Shown here: positions 11,579-36,789 of the stretch, in pieces
Layout: every line of letters starts with the position of its first letter
Position numbering within the stretch: position 1 is the stretch's first letter
From: Aulostomus chinensis
Lineage: Eukaryota > Chordata > Actinopteri > Syngnathiformes > Aulostomidae
DNA: 64,000 nt
Assembly (NCBI GenBank): GCA_037954235.1
Contig: JBBMOA010000007.1
Span: 1,487,001-1,551,000, forward strand
Reading direction: 5' to 3'
Translations under genes and position numbers: made by a program
Notes under the pieces: model-generated
Database searches by the model: none
What the model was told of the DNA's origin: nothing
The model's input: the letters and a program-made list of their open reading frames with translations, nothing else

Positions 11579-13679
11579 CGTGTTCTTTTTGTGTTGGAGA
11601 TGTAGCAAAGTTCCTGTGATGCAAATGATAAAATGATAGGGGGTTTCTAGGACTTGGTGTAAGGTCAAGCTCAGGCAAGGGGTTAGTGTCCTCTGAAGTG
11701 ATGGAAACATTACTCTGTGTGTGTCTGTGTGTGTGCGCATGCATGCCTCACATGGAGCATGTGCATGCGTGTTTGTGCTACATGAATATCCAGCTCAGCC
11801 TTTTGACTGAACAAGAGAAAGGGTCTGCTGTGCTCCTCTGGCTGATGTTCAAGACTGGGACACTCAAACACATCTTCACTCACTTGCAGACACAGTGTCC
11901 AGTGTCTTAATGGTGGAATTTTCATCGGGCCAATTTTTGAGGTAAATGGCCTGATTGATATTCTGAAAGGGCTTTATTCGCTGGTCTTATTCTGATACAG
12001 TTCAAAACCTCTGCAGCATAGAGCAAAACACATCATTTCCTGCCGGTTGTTTTTTTTGTGCTTTTAATCCCTGGATACCACCATATCTGGTAAGGTGGAG
12101 CGTTTGCTCTTACTTAAATCCTCCTCTGTGTGTGTGTATCACAGCGTGAGTTTTGTATCACTAAACTAAGGACAAAACTACAGAGTAAACTGTCCTGTTA
12201 GTGGCAGGCAGGTTGGTCCCTCGGCATCCAAATCCACATGTAGGCATAAATCCTCCACCAGCCACAAATGAACGATTTCCTTCTCTTGTTTATAGCACAC
12301 ACCTGCATGGTCGTTTGACTCCGCCTCTCTGTGGCCTTTAGATGAGCTGAGCAGCAGTTCTCAGCAAACACGTCATGAGGATGTTGATTGTCATGTTGAC
12401 ATCACACCAGCGACATCTTTCCCAGCAGCTTCCATGTCTTCCTGAGGCCAAATACAGACCACGTGACTCCTCTCTGGCTTCAACTTTGTAACATAGAATG
12501 GAATGAATGTAGAAGGAGCTCTGTTGTCATTGTGCAAGTACAGTGAAATTTGGGGGGTTCCTCCAAGTCAGTGCAGTTAAAAAGAAGAAATAAGTGAGAC
12601 GTTGACAATGCACACACATCACTCATACAGGAGCCCAGTCCACGCATGATACTCATATTAACTGTCAAAGCCCTGCAGACACTGAGGGCCTGGCAGTCTC
12701 AGTGCAGCAGGGTCAGCAGGTGTAGGTACAGGTGGGCAGTATGGTTCAGGTGCTGTGAGGCTCCCTGCCAGCTGCAGCACTGCTGGGATTTCATTGAAGA
12801 GAGTTTAATTAGAATTGTTTGGATCACAGCCCATCTGCTATTATTCAGGATGTTAACTGGACGGGTCGGGAGTCATTAGCCCCTTTTCACCATGGCTCAT
12901 CCTGCACATTTGCTCTTCATTCTCTTCTCTTTTACCAAACTGTTGCCTTTTTTAGAAGCCAAATTCCTGGATGGGAATTTGGCTTCCCAAGTCAATCCAC
13001 GGTGTAGATATTCTCTCAGAGGTGGGCCAATATTAACAAAACAACAAACTCTAAATGTTATGCATTTTTAAAATTTCCAGCAAATACACTTCAATGGCTT
13101 TTCAAAATCATGTATCATGTCAGAATATTGCTGCTTCATCAAAACACTGGATCAGCTGATCCAAGGAGCAGTGTTTGCTTCACAGCAGCATCACAAATCT
13201 AATATGTACTTGAAACCAGAATAAAGATCAAATATTATGAATTGCCTTGATATGTTCCAGGCTGCTCAGTAGTCACACGCAGGTATGAAACAAGAGCTTT
13301 CCAGGTCTATCAGCAATTGATAATATGCTTTATTTAATCCACAGCCTCAAAGCACTGTCATTCCAGCAGACGCCTTGCAAAGTTGACATTTTCTTTAATT
13401 GCAACATCATTGCATTTAGAATTGTATATAGACCACTGAACAATTTTGATAAAAATTACACGAACAGTTTTTATCAAGCCCAATAAATGCAAATTGTAAA
13501 GCACCTCATGATATTGTACCTGCATTGGAGATACTGCCCATCGTAGTTCTCCCTCCCAAGTACATGATCTCATTTAGATTTAGTCTTTGCTTTTTATCAT
13601 TGCACACAAGAACAAAGAAGTTAGATGGCAGTACTTAAGATGCATTCACACATGACAAACATACACTCAAGTAGAGTCA

Positions 13680-14760
13680 GGTCAGGTTTATTAGTGTGGT
13701 ACCAGCTCCCAACCAAAGTTCTGTCCAAGTAGAGCAGGTCCAGCACCTCCCTCCTTCAATGAACCTCCACCCAACAATTCTCCATCAGCAGCACATCCTG
13801 CAACAGCAGCCACCAGAACCTTCCTTTACCAGCAGGAAGGTGGAGCAGATCCAGGATCAGTGGGGACGGAGAGAGAGCAGGAGTGCAGGACAGAGACAAA
13901 GACAGAGAATGGAGGAAGACAGAGAGACAGAAGGAGAGAGAGGGACAAAGAGAAAGAAGGAGAGAAAGAAGGAGAGACTGATGGACAGAGATAAAGACAG
14001 AGAATGGAGCAAGACAGAGAGACAGAAGGAAAGACAGGGACAGAGATAAAGAGGGAGAGAAAGGAGGAGAGACAGATGGACAGAGACAAAGACAGAATGG
14101 AAGAGGACAGAGAGACAGAAGGAAAGAGAGGGACAGAGATAAAGAGAGAGAGAAAGGAGGAGAGACTGATGGACAGACGGGGACGTGAGCAGGTGGAGTT
14201 ACGGGTGGCAGCTGGAGCCTCTTCAGGTCTGGAGCCTCCTCCAGCAGCACCAGGATCTGGGATGAGGGGAGAAGACGAGGAGTTAGTAACACGTCTAAGG
14301 ACAGGAGGAGGATAGAGAAGCCCAGTGCATCATGGGAGATCCCAGCAGTCTGAGCCTATAGCAGCAGATCTAAGGGCCAGCCTAAGCAGTCCTGACTATA
14401 AGCCTGATCAACAAGGAGGTCTTAAGTCTGCTCTTAAACCTAGAGAGGGGGTCTGGGTCCTGGACTGAAACTGGGAGACGGTACCACAGGAGGGGAGCCT
14501 GATAGCTGAAGGCTCTGGCTCCATTCTACTGTTAGAACTCTAGGAACCAGCAGGAACCCTGCATCCTGGGAGTGAAGGGTTCTAGCTGGATCATAGGGGA
14601 CTAGGAGCTCTGTCAGGGATGAAGGAGCCTGGTTGTTGGGGACTTTGATGGTAGAAGAAGAATTTTAAATTCTGTTCTCATCAGATCAGGTGGTCCTCAG
14701 GAGGTCACCTCCTCCATGTTTTTATGTCCTTTAGACAGGCCTCCAGTTTAGTCAGCTGAT
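13680..14760. repeat. Composite interspersed repeat containing a homopurine tandem array
   Basis: The central part (about 13860-14178) is almost purely purine on the plus strand. It is a tandem array with a period of about 93-94 bp: the phrase GACAGAGAGACAGAAGG recurs near 13918, 14013 and 14108. It is flanked by sequence resembling a dispersed fish repeat (CATCATGGGAGATCCCAGCAG at ~14330, then GTCTTAAGTCTGCTCTTAAA). I cannot name the family. The long polypurine strand could form triplex (H-DNA). Confidence 0.6.
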
Positions 14761-15086
14761 TTGTTCCATGTGGATGCGTACATGCATTTTCACATGTACA
14801 GTGAAAAGTGCAGAGTTAACCGTGTCCTGTTCCTGTTGGTGTGTCTGTCTGAGGTCATGGTGAACGTGATTGTTTTGACTTCAGAAATGTCTCTTTAGTT
14901 TTGTGGTTGTGGTCCTGTTTTCATGTTCACTATTCTTGTCACACATCACAAAGCAGTGAATACTTGTGCTTTCTGACTGTTGCTGGATTGTGGAAGGCGA
15001 GCTACAATATTCTCCCATAACGGTCAAAGAACGGACACATGGAGTTACTTTTTCATTGGTTTCTTTCCAGGTTTACCAGGCTGAAG

Positions 15087-30577
<15,491 letters not shown>

Positions 30578-31285
30578 GAGCTGTTCCAGCTGGGATAGAA
30601 CCTGTGTGCATGTCGCACATGAACGCCACCAGCGCTCCGCATTTCTGTTTTCTAGTTGTTAATTCAAAGATGAGCCAGAACTGTTTCCATCTTTCCTCTC
30701 GTGTGTTGTGAAAGCCGACGGTCCAGACGCAGCCGTCGCCGCTTCCTCGTGTCTCCGTTACTGCCTGAGGACAGAGGGAAGACTGAGGGCACCGCCACTG
30801 CCTGCCAGCTGGTTTCTGGAGATCATTTGTACGTAGTTTTTGCTGGCATCGGTCCATTTATGATCGAACCACCATCGGACAAAAGACCTAAGAATATTGA
30901 TTGAATTTGTCTTTTAAACTGCCTTTTTACTGTAGAAATATTGAAAAATAAGATGAACTCAGTGTAAAGTTTTAACAGAAAACAGCTGCTATGTTTTTTC
31001 TAATTAAATGGAAATTGTTTTTATATTTTATCCTCCACTGAGCATTAACAGTAATACTCTGCATGCAGTTGCAACCATACATATCATACAGTACCACCTA
31101 ATGAATATCATAGCGTTACACAAATATCAGTGTTTTATGTTGATGGATTTGAATAGAATCCTGATGACAGCAGATGTTTCTGTTATAACGGTGTAATACA
31201 GCTGTTTCCCCACCCGAGGAAATGGATCCTCCTATTGTACGTTCACCATTTTCTAAGATCAATAAAGTAATTTAAATCAGTTTGA
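30578..31285 (+). terminator. ppfibp1: 3' UTR and polyadenylation signal of ppfibp1
   Basis: The stop at 30575-30577 is followed by about 0.7 kb of non-coding DNA with AATAAA at 31261-31266, the first canonical signal downstream of the stop. The expected cleavage site is 10-30 nt after it. Confidence 0.7.
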
Positions 31286-31438
31286 ATCTTCATCAAATAT
31301 GAAGTGCAGTCTCACCTGAGAGCATGAAGCTGTGAGGAGCAGAGGAGCAGGCTGCTCAAGCGTACGTAGAGAAAGAAATACTGCAAACAAGCTTTTAGAA
31401 TACTACGCCCATCCTGACTGAAGTAATCAGGAGCGGCG

Positions 31439-31453
31439 AAGCCCCCTGGCGGC
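31439..31453 (-). promoter_or_regulatory. CTCF-like motif downstream of ppfibp1
   Basis: The plus strand reads GCCCCCTGGCGGCC, the reverse complement of the CTCF core CCASYAGRGGGC with a minor mismatch. It is a sequence match only. Confidence 0.4.
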
Positions 31454-31602
31454 CGGGCTGCAGCGGCGTACTGGGACGTGAGGGTTGGCTGTCGTCAGAC
31501 CGTGTTCCTCGTCTCACCTGCAGTTTTAAAATTTGCTGCTGAACAAAGAATCTCAGCTTTGTGACTCTTTTCTACCTCCAGAATATTTAACTTTGCAAAC
31601 GC

Positions 31603-31963
31603 ATCCATCATCCCTCCATGTTGTCCCTCTCCTCCTGTTGAGGGTGGTGGGGGTGGAGCCTATCCCAGCAGCCTTCCCCCTGGACAGGTCACCAGTCCAT
31701 GGCAGGGCCAACACATAGAGACAGACAACCATTGGTTCTCCCAGCCACGCCTACGGTCAATTTAGAGTCTGGATTAACCTGGTCCCTCTTGATGTCTTTG
31801 GACTGTGGAGGAAGCTGGAGTACCAGAGAGAACCCAGCAGGAACAGGGAGAACATGGAGACTCACACAGAAAGACCCCGTGCTGCAGCTGGGGCTCCACC
31901 CACAACCTTCTTCCTGGGGGCCACAGTGAGGACCACTGCTCCACCGCGCCGCCCTAGTAAACC
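31603..31963 (-). mobile_element. tRNA-derived SINE, copy B, inverted
   Basis: This is a reverse-complement copy of the SINE at 5767-6134. By eye the two differ at only a few positions over more than 300 bp. The fortuitous ~71-codon frame in the body differs at only two residues. Copy B shares the mutated B-box (GGTTGTGGGTGGAGCCCC on its own strand), so A and B belong to the same recent subfamily. It lies about 0.3 kb beyond the ppfibp1 polyadenylation signal. Confidence 0.85.
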
Positions 31964-32700
31964 AATATCCTTCCTAATATTTAATATTTAACTTTGACAA
32001 CAACTTGTTTGTGGAACTGGAACCTCCCTGGCAGCGTTCTCAGGGCTACGGCAACAGATCCATCAGAAACATTTGAGTAGTTCACCGTGGGAGAGTCACA
32101 CGGTGAACATCTGCTGCCGCAACCCTGCTGGGATCAACACGCTCTCTGACCCAGCAACCCACCTCAGCACCAGGAGTTCCAGGTTCTGTTCAGCTGCGGC
32201 AGCCCAGATATCCTCACCTTCACACCTGAGAGCGTCAATGGAGAGGAAGTGATTCTTTATTTGACCCTCACTGGGAGTGTTGACCTCCATTTAGTCTGGC
32301 ATCCACACCAACTGGCCAGCTCAGGTCAAGACTGCAGCAACTACGACCAAACTACCACGGTTCACTCCACCAACTACCATGGTTTACTCCATCAATGTGA
32401 TGAGCAGCGACTAACACGTCTGAAACATGCATTTTTTACCTAACATCAGATACCTGACAGTCCAAGACCAGGACTCACACCCAGAGTCCCCCAGGTGAAC
32501 ACTTGCACTTGGAAATTTTGAACCATGACTTTTTCCTGAGTCTACCTGCTTCAGCAGTGACCTAAGCTCCGCCCATTGGCCGTGAGGAAGATGAGACGTT
32601 CCGTCTTCACTGGTCTACGCTGCAGGAGCACCGCCAGCTCGACGTGTTGACACAGTTACTGGTTCTCACTTAAAATGGAATGAAGATTTTAATCAAAAAC
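31964..32700. other. Intergenic stretch between the SINE and the endou promoter
   Basis: No coding frame or repeat family was recognised. Small open frames on both strands overlap and lack support. Confidence 0.5.
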
Positions 32701-32718
32701 TTTCTCCAGAGGCAGCGC

Positions 32719-32756
32719 GCGCCCTCTGGTGGCGTGTCTAGGACTGCGCATGCGCA
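32719..32756 (+). promoter_or_regulatory. endou: Candidate endou promoter elements: CTCF-like and NRF-1-like sites
   Basis: GCGCCCTCTGGTGGC at 32719-32733 is a close match to the reverse complement of the CTCF core. TGCGCATGCGCA at 32745-32756 is a perfect palindromic NRF-1 consensus. The first endou ATG lies about 60 bp downstream, so this is a plausible core promoter. No TATA box was seen. Binding is inferred from sequence only. Confidence 0.55.
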
Positions 32757-32817
32757 GATCACGGACATTCCAATCCTGCAGTCGTCCAGGGCTCGAGTGA
32801 GGGAGGTTTGGGAGACA

Positions 32818-34509
32818 ATGGCGTCCAGGTTTGTATGTTTCTGCTCTGTGAATTTCACCAGGCTTTCGCTGCACCGACGTCCCGGTAACCGGGATTTGAT
32901 TTCGCCCTGCGGTCACATGAAACGTGTCGAACGTGTGATTGACAGGTGGTGCGCAGGCGTCACTCTTCTGGCGGTGTTAATCGGTGGAGTCCCGGCGTCC
33001 AGGTAGAGTTGAGGTCGGTTTGCCCCGCCAGTCTCGGAGTCTGGCCGCAGCTCTCAGGTTCTTGTGCTTCCGCTCGCAGACCGGCCGTAAACCAGGAGCT
33101 TTCCGGTGTTTTCAACGAGCTGTGGAGGCTGGACGGGAGCCGCATGACGCCCGGCGTGGACTACAACATCTCCGTCCAGGTGTGGCGCTGCGCTCGTGCC
33201 CGCGGCTCGTGCCCGCGGCTCTCCTCTCCTTCACCAGACTGAAGTTGTGTGTCTGCAGGGCCGAGCTGGCTTCGTGAGCCAGGGCAGTCACGTGGTGCAG
33301 GACCGCGCCGCACGGCCACTCTTCTCCAACGTCAACGAGAGTAAGATGAGGAACATCACCACCGTCAGCCGTAAGTAGAGGAGGAGCTCAAGGAAGAGTT
33401 ACCCCTCAGGTCGGTCTTACAGGCAGGGAGCAAAGTCTGAAGCTCCTTGCTGTGTCGTAGTTTCATGGAGGAGTTACCAGTGACCACCAGGCTTTGTCTC
33501 CTGCCTGTAAGACTGAATAGAGGGCAGAGTGAGTGAGGCCTAGTCTTCCTGCAGGGTTCATGAAGCTCCTGGACAACTACGAGCGTTCCATTGGTGTGAT
33601 GGAGCAAGTCACCGCCAATGAGCTGACAGAGATCAGCCTCTTCCTGGATGCCGTCTTGGAGACGGATGTCATGAAGGTACGTCTATGACGCTTGACCTCC
33701 TCCTTCCACACCTGTGCGCCGCCTTAAGGCCTCAATTCCTCCGAGCGACTAGCTGACGTCAGTTCCTCGCTCACTGTTTTCACCGTCTCCGAATCCTTGC
33801 TGTTGGAGGCAGCAGCTGAGCTCCAGAGGGAGAACATCAAAAACATCTGTGCAGCTGTGGAATGCTGCTCCTCCTCCCCCTGCGGATTCTTGGGATGTGT
33901 GGACACACCGTCCTTGTGTTTGGAAAACTGCTGCAGTTCTTTGATGCAGTACTCATCCAACTGCTTCCCAAATGTTTGGATACTAGATCATCAAATGATC
34001 CCAGATCAGCCCTCATCAGTGGGTCGGTGCCCAGAGCAGCAGCACCTCCTGCTGGCGAGACACAGAACGCTGGTAGGTTTTTATCTGTCGAACTGAACTT
34101 GGAGTTCTGCTCTGTTCCAGCAGAAACATCTGGAACTCGAGCTCAGAAGAATAGGATTGATTCTGATGATGCTTCAGGTTCAGTCTTGGCCTTTGAGGAA
34201 AAGTGCTAAATTCTACTGCTAGAGGTTCTGGGCCGGGTCCGAAACCCAGGTTTCTGAACGCAGTTGGTCCGTAGCACCTTGTTTGTTTTGCTTCTGAAAA
34301 TCATGACAAACGTGTGTGTGGTGTGTGTGTGTGGTGTGTTGACAGCGGGCTCACACCTACCTGGTGAGTAAAGGACAGTCCAACTCCAACCTGAGGCTTT
34401 TCAAGAGTCAGCTGCACCTGATCTGGTTCCACCTGTACCGCCGGCAGAGGAACGGCGGGTGAGGGAAGAACAGTCACTCATCAGAGCGCATTACCTACCA
34501 TCACATCTG

Positions 34510-34563
<54 letters not shown>

Positions 34564-35069
34564 ACATCTGCCAGCCTGGACTCGTGTGGATTCGAGCATG
34601 TGTTCGTTGGAGAGATGAAATCTGGCACAGAAATCGTTGGATTCCATAACTGGATCCAGTTTTACCTGCAGGAGAAGAACCAGCAGCTGGACTACAAAGG
34701 CTACAAGTCCCGGGATCACGACCTGGTGAGTGGGACTGCAGGGGGGACTAGCTCACCCCCCGGCCCCCCTCCTGACCCTCCCATCTCTGTCTGCAGCCCG
34801 ATCAGGACGACCACGTCCTCAACCTGCAGTTCAGCTGGCACAGTGTGGTGAAGCCGGTGGGCAGCACCTTCATCGGGACCAGCCCGGAGTTCGACCTGGC
34901 CCTCTTCACCATCCTCTTCCTCATGAGCACCGAGAGAAGCAGCACGGTGCTGGTCAACATCGACCAGTGTCAGATGGAGCTGGTGGTCGTCCGCCACGGC
35001 CGCTCGCTCGGGACGGCGTACCCCAAACTGCTGAGCAGCAACGGCAGACACGTCGGGCGTCACTCATGA
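32818..35069 (+). CDS. endou: Poly(U)-specific endoribonuclease (XendoU family)
   Basis: EndoU enzymes cleave RNA at uridines in a metal-dependent way, leaving 2',3'-cyclic phosphates. Preferred model: 32818-32828, 33080-33179, 33259-33370, 33555-33676, 34346-34458, 34575-34725, 34797-35069. Phases close to 293 aa, the size of Xenopus XendoU (292). It starts MASRPAVNQELSGVFNELW, like XendoU. Catalytic signatures are GFEHVFVGE (general acid/base His), GFHNW (second His) and the Lys in VVKPVGSTFIGTSPEF. The first donor, AG|GTTTGT, is weak. A later donor at 33003 (AG|GTAGAG), used with ATG 32917, is also in phase and would add the hydrophobic segment WCAGVTLLAVLIGGVPAS; this is a candidate secreted or anchored form of about 318 aa. 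The exon 6 acceptor was placed at 34573-34574 because the alternative AG beside the GT repeat breaks the frame. Whether it is endou, endou2 or another fish paralogue is not decided. Confidence 0.9.
34517..34560. repeat. (GT)n microsatellite next to the endou exon 6 acceptor
   Basis: About 22 GT units end 14 bp before the chosen acceptor AG (34573-34574). They replace the usual pyrimidine tract. Confidence 0.95.
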
Positions 35070-36789
35070 ACGAGGGCGTGGTTTGGCCGGAACGCCGGTG
35101 TTCTGCTGTTCTACGAATGTCTTTACAGCGTCCGAACACGACAGGAGCAGTGATTTACACTTTTTTTAAACATTTGTAACATTTATATTTTAATACTTTT
35201 AAAGTCGGTGCCCACAAGATTTGTGAGATTGTGAACACTGAAAGAAAACTAACAAGAGGTTTTCCTGGTTTTTCCTTCTTTTTGTTCTTGTAACCTTTTA
35301 TTGTCCAATAACTTCACATAAAAATCTTCCTCATCTTCCAAACGAGCTGCAGTTCCTGCGGTAACAGGGAAGGGTGTCAGGACCCGGCCTCAAGCACGCC
35401 AAAGCTCTCAAATCAGCTCTCAGTTTAAAGATTCAGTTACTGATCGATTTGATGGTTTTATACAAGTCAAGCTCGCCGCCATCTTGTTTGAGTCGAACAA
35501 CAGCGCCAGGCCGCCATCACGTTGGCAACAACGCCACTTGTTAATTTTGAAAGCATCAACACACTTTTGGAAAGGCTTCAACGCCTCCAGAGCTCCTGCA
35601 GTCACAGTCTGGCCTCCGGAGGTTCCCCAAGGTTCTGAGTCGGCTCCTGTGTGCAGGTGTGAGGACGCAGCCTCGCTACAAGAACGCTGACGCTCACCTG
35701 TCCCCAGGTAGGAACTGGTCTTTTATAACGAGGTTCCCTCTGAGGACTTAGTTTTATACTAAGAGGTATTACATATCAAAAGTACAGAGGCAGTACTTAG
35801 TAAGTACTACTTTAAGCAGCACTGTATCATACTGTCTACCCATCATCTGTCAATCATCCCGGGTCAGAACCGATTGAGACGGCTTGTCTGGGCAGGGACT
35901 CGTGTGTCGATGCATAGAGACGGAAAGGAAGACGGCCGTATTAGAAATATTTTATTTGATAGAAGGCAACATGTTTGTGACACATCAGTGACGGCAGCTC
36001 TGACGTTTCCAGCCGCATTTTGGTCGGTGCGGTCGCTCGGAGTCCTGCAGCGCGTCGTCCGGGTCGGAGACACGACCGAACCCTCGCACCTGCGTCTGAG
36101 CAGAAATAAAACAGGAACAGGAAAAGATCTGGAGAGAGAATGGAAGAGCTCAGGTGTGCCTGAGGGATCCAGCGTGTCGAGGCGCAGGAGGAGCAGGAGA
36201 CGCGCCTGAATAGAAGTTGAACCTCCACCAAGAACAGACCACAACAATCACCAGGCTCATCTTAGATGCAGCCAATTACAACAAACTATTTTAAACAGAA
36301 AAAGTGAAACGCTTGTAAAAATAAAACCAAAACTCTCCATGTGAGGAGCGTTCACTCCCACTCTTCAATCTTTCACCAACGACACAGGAAAATTAAACGA
36401 ATAAAATCAGTGTTGATCTAATTTTCTTCATGTAAAACAAACAATAAAAACCCGTCTCTGCCGTTCTGGCGATTTGCAGCCCAACGTCAGCGCTGATCGA
36501 ACGCTAGAAAAGCAGCAGCAGCCAACGACACCAGGGACCTGGCACCAGCGCTCGTCCCTGCGTTTGACTCACGACAGTCAGAACCATCAGGATTCAGGAA
36601 TTAAACCCGTAAAAGTTTTTTTTTACAATATAAAAGATTTTCATCGGTAAACAATTTGACTTTAACATTTGTAGAAATTAAAATTGACTTTGTAATAACA
36701 TTACAAAGTGTTAATACTTTAGGGGCACTGGGGCGTGTAGAGGGCTGTTTTGGCAGGTCTTTGCGTGCGTGTGTGTGTGTGTGTGTGCG
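35070..36789. other. Convergent 3' region between endou (+) and pla2g15 (-)
   Basis: The two genes face each other tail to tail. On the minus strand AATAAA at 35951-35956 (plus-strand TTTATT) is a candidate pla2g15 polyadenylation signal, giving a 3' UTR of about 0.8 kb. No canonical AATAAA was found for endou within the first 300 bp; a variant CATAAA lies near 35316. A GT run lies at 36766-36788. No additional gene is supported. Confidence 0.45.

Larger units (their letters stand above)
6757..15070 (+). other. ppfibp1: First intron of ppfibp1 (predicted), repeat-containing
   Basis: No coding exon was found in these 8.3 kb. It contains a CCCGAA hexamer run (7121-7146), a SINE tail fragment (11190-11232), a long GT run (11504-11577) and a composite repeat with a homopurine tandem array (13680-14760). 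A stretch near 8370-8480 (TTGCTCAAGGACACTCGGGG and following) resembles a common fish interspersed repeat. Open frames here are short and unsupported. Confidence 0.55.

Noticed and set aside
34561..34574. AG at 34562-34563 as the endou exon 6 acceptor
   Set aside because: It would put the conserved SCGFEHVF segment out of frame with exon 5. The AG at 34573-34574 keeps the phase.
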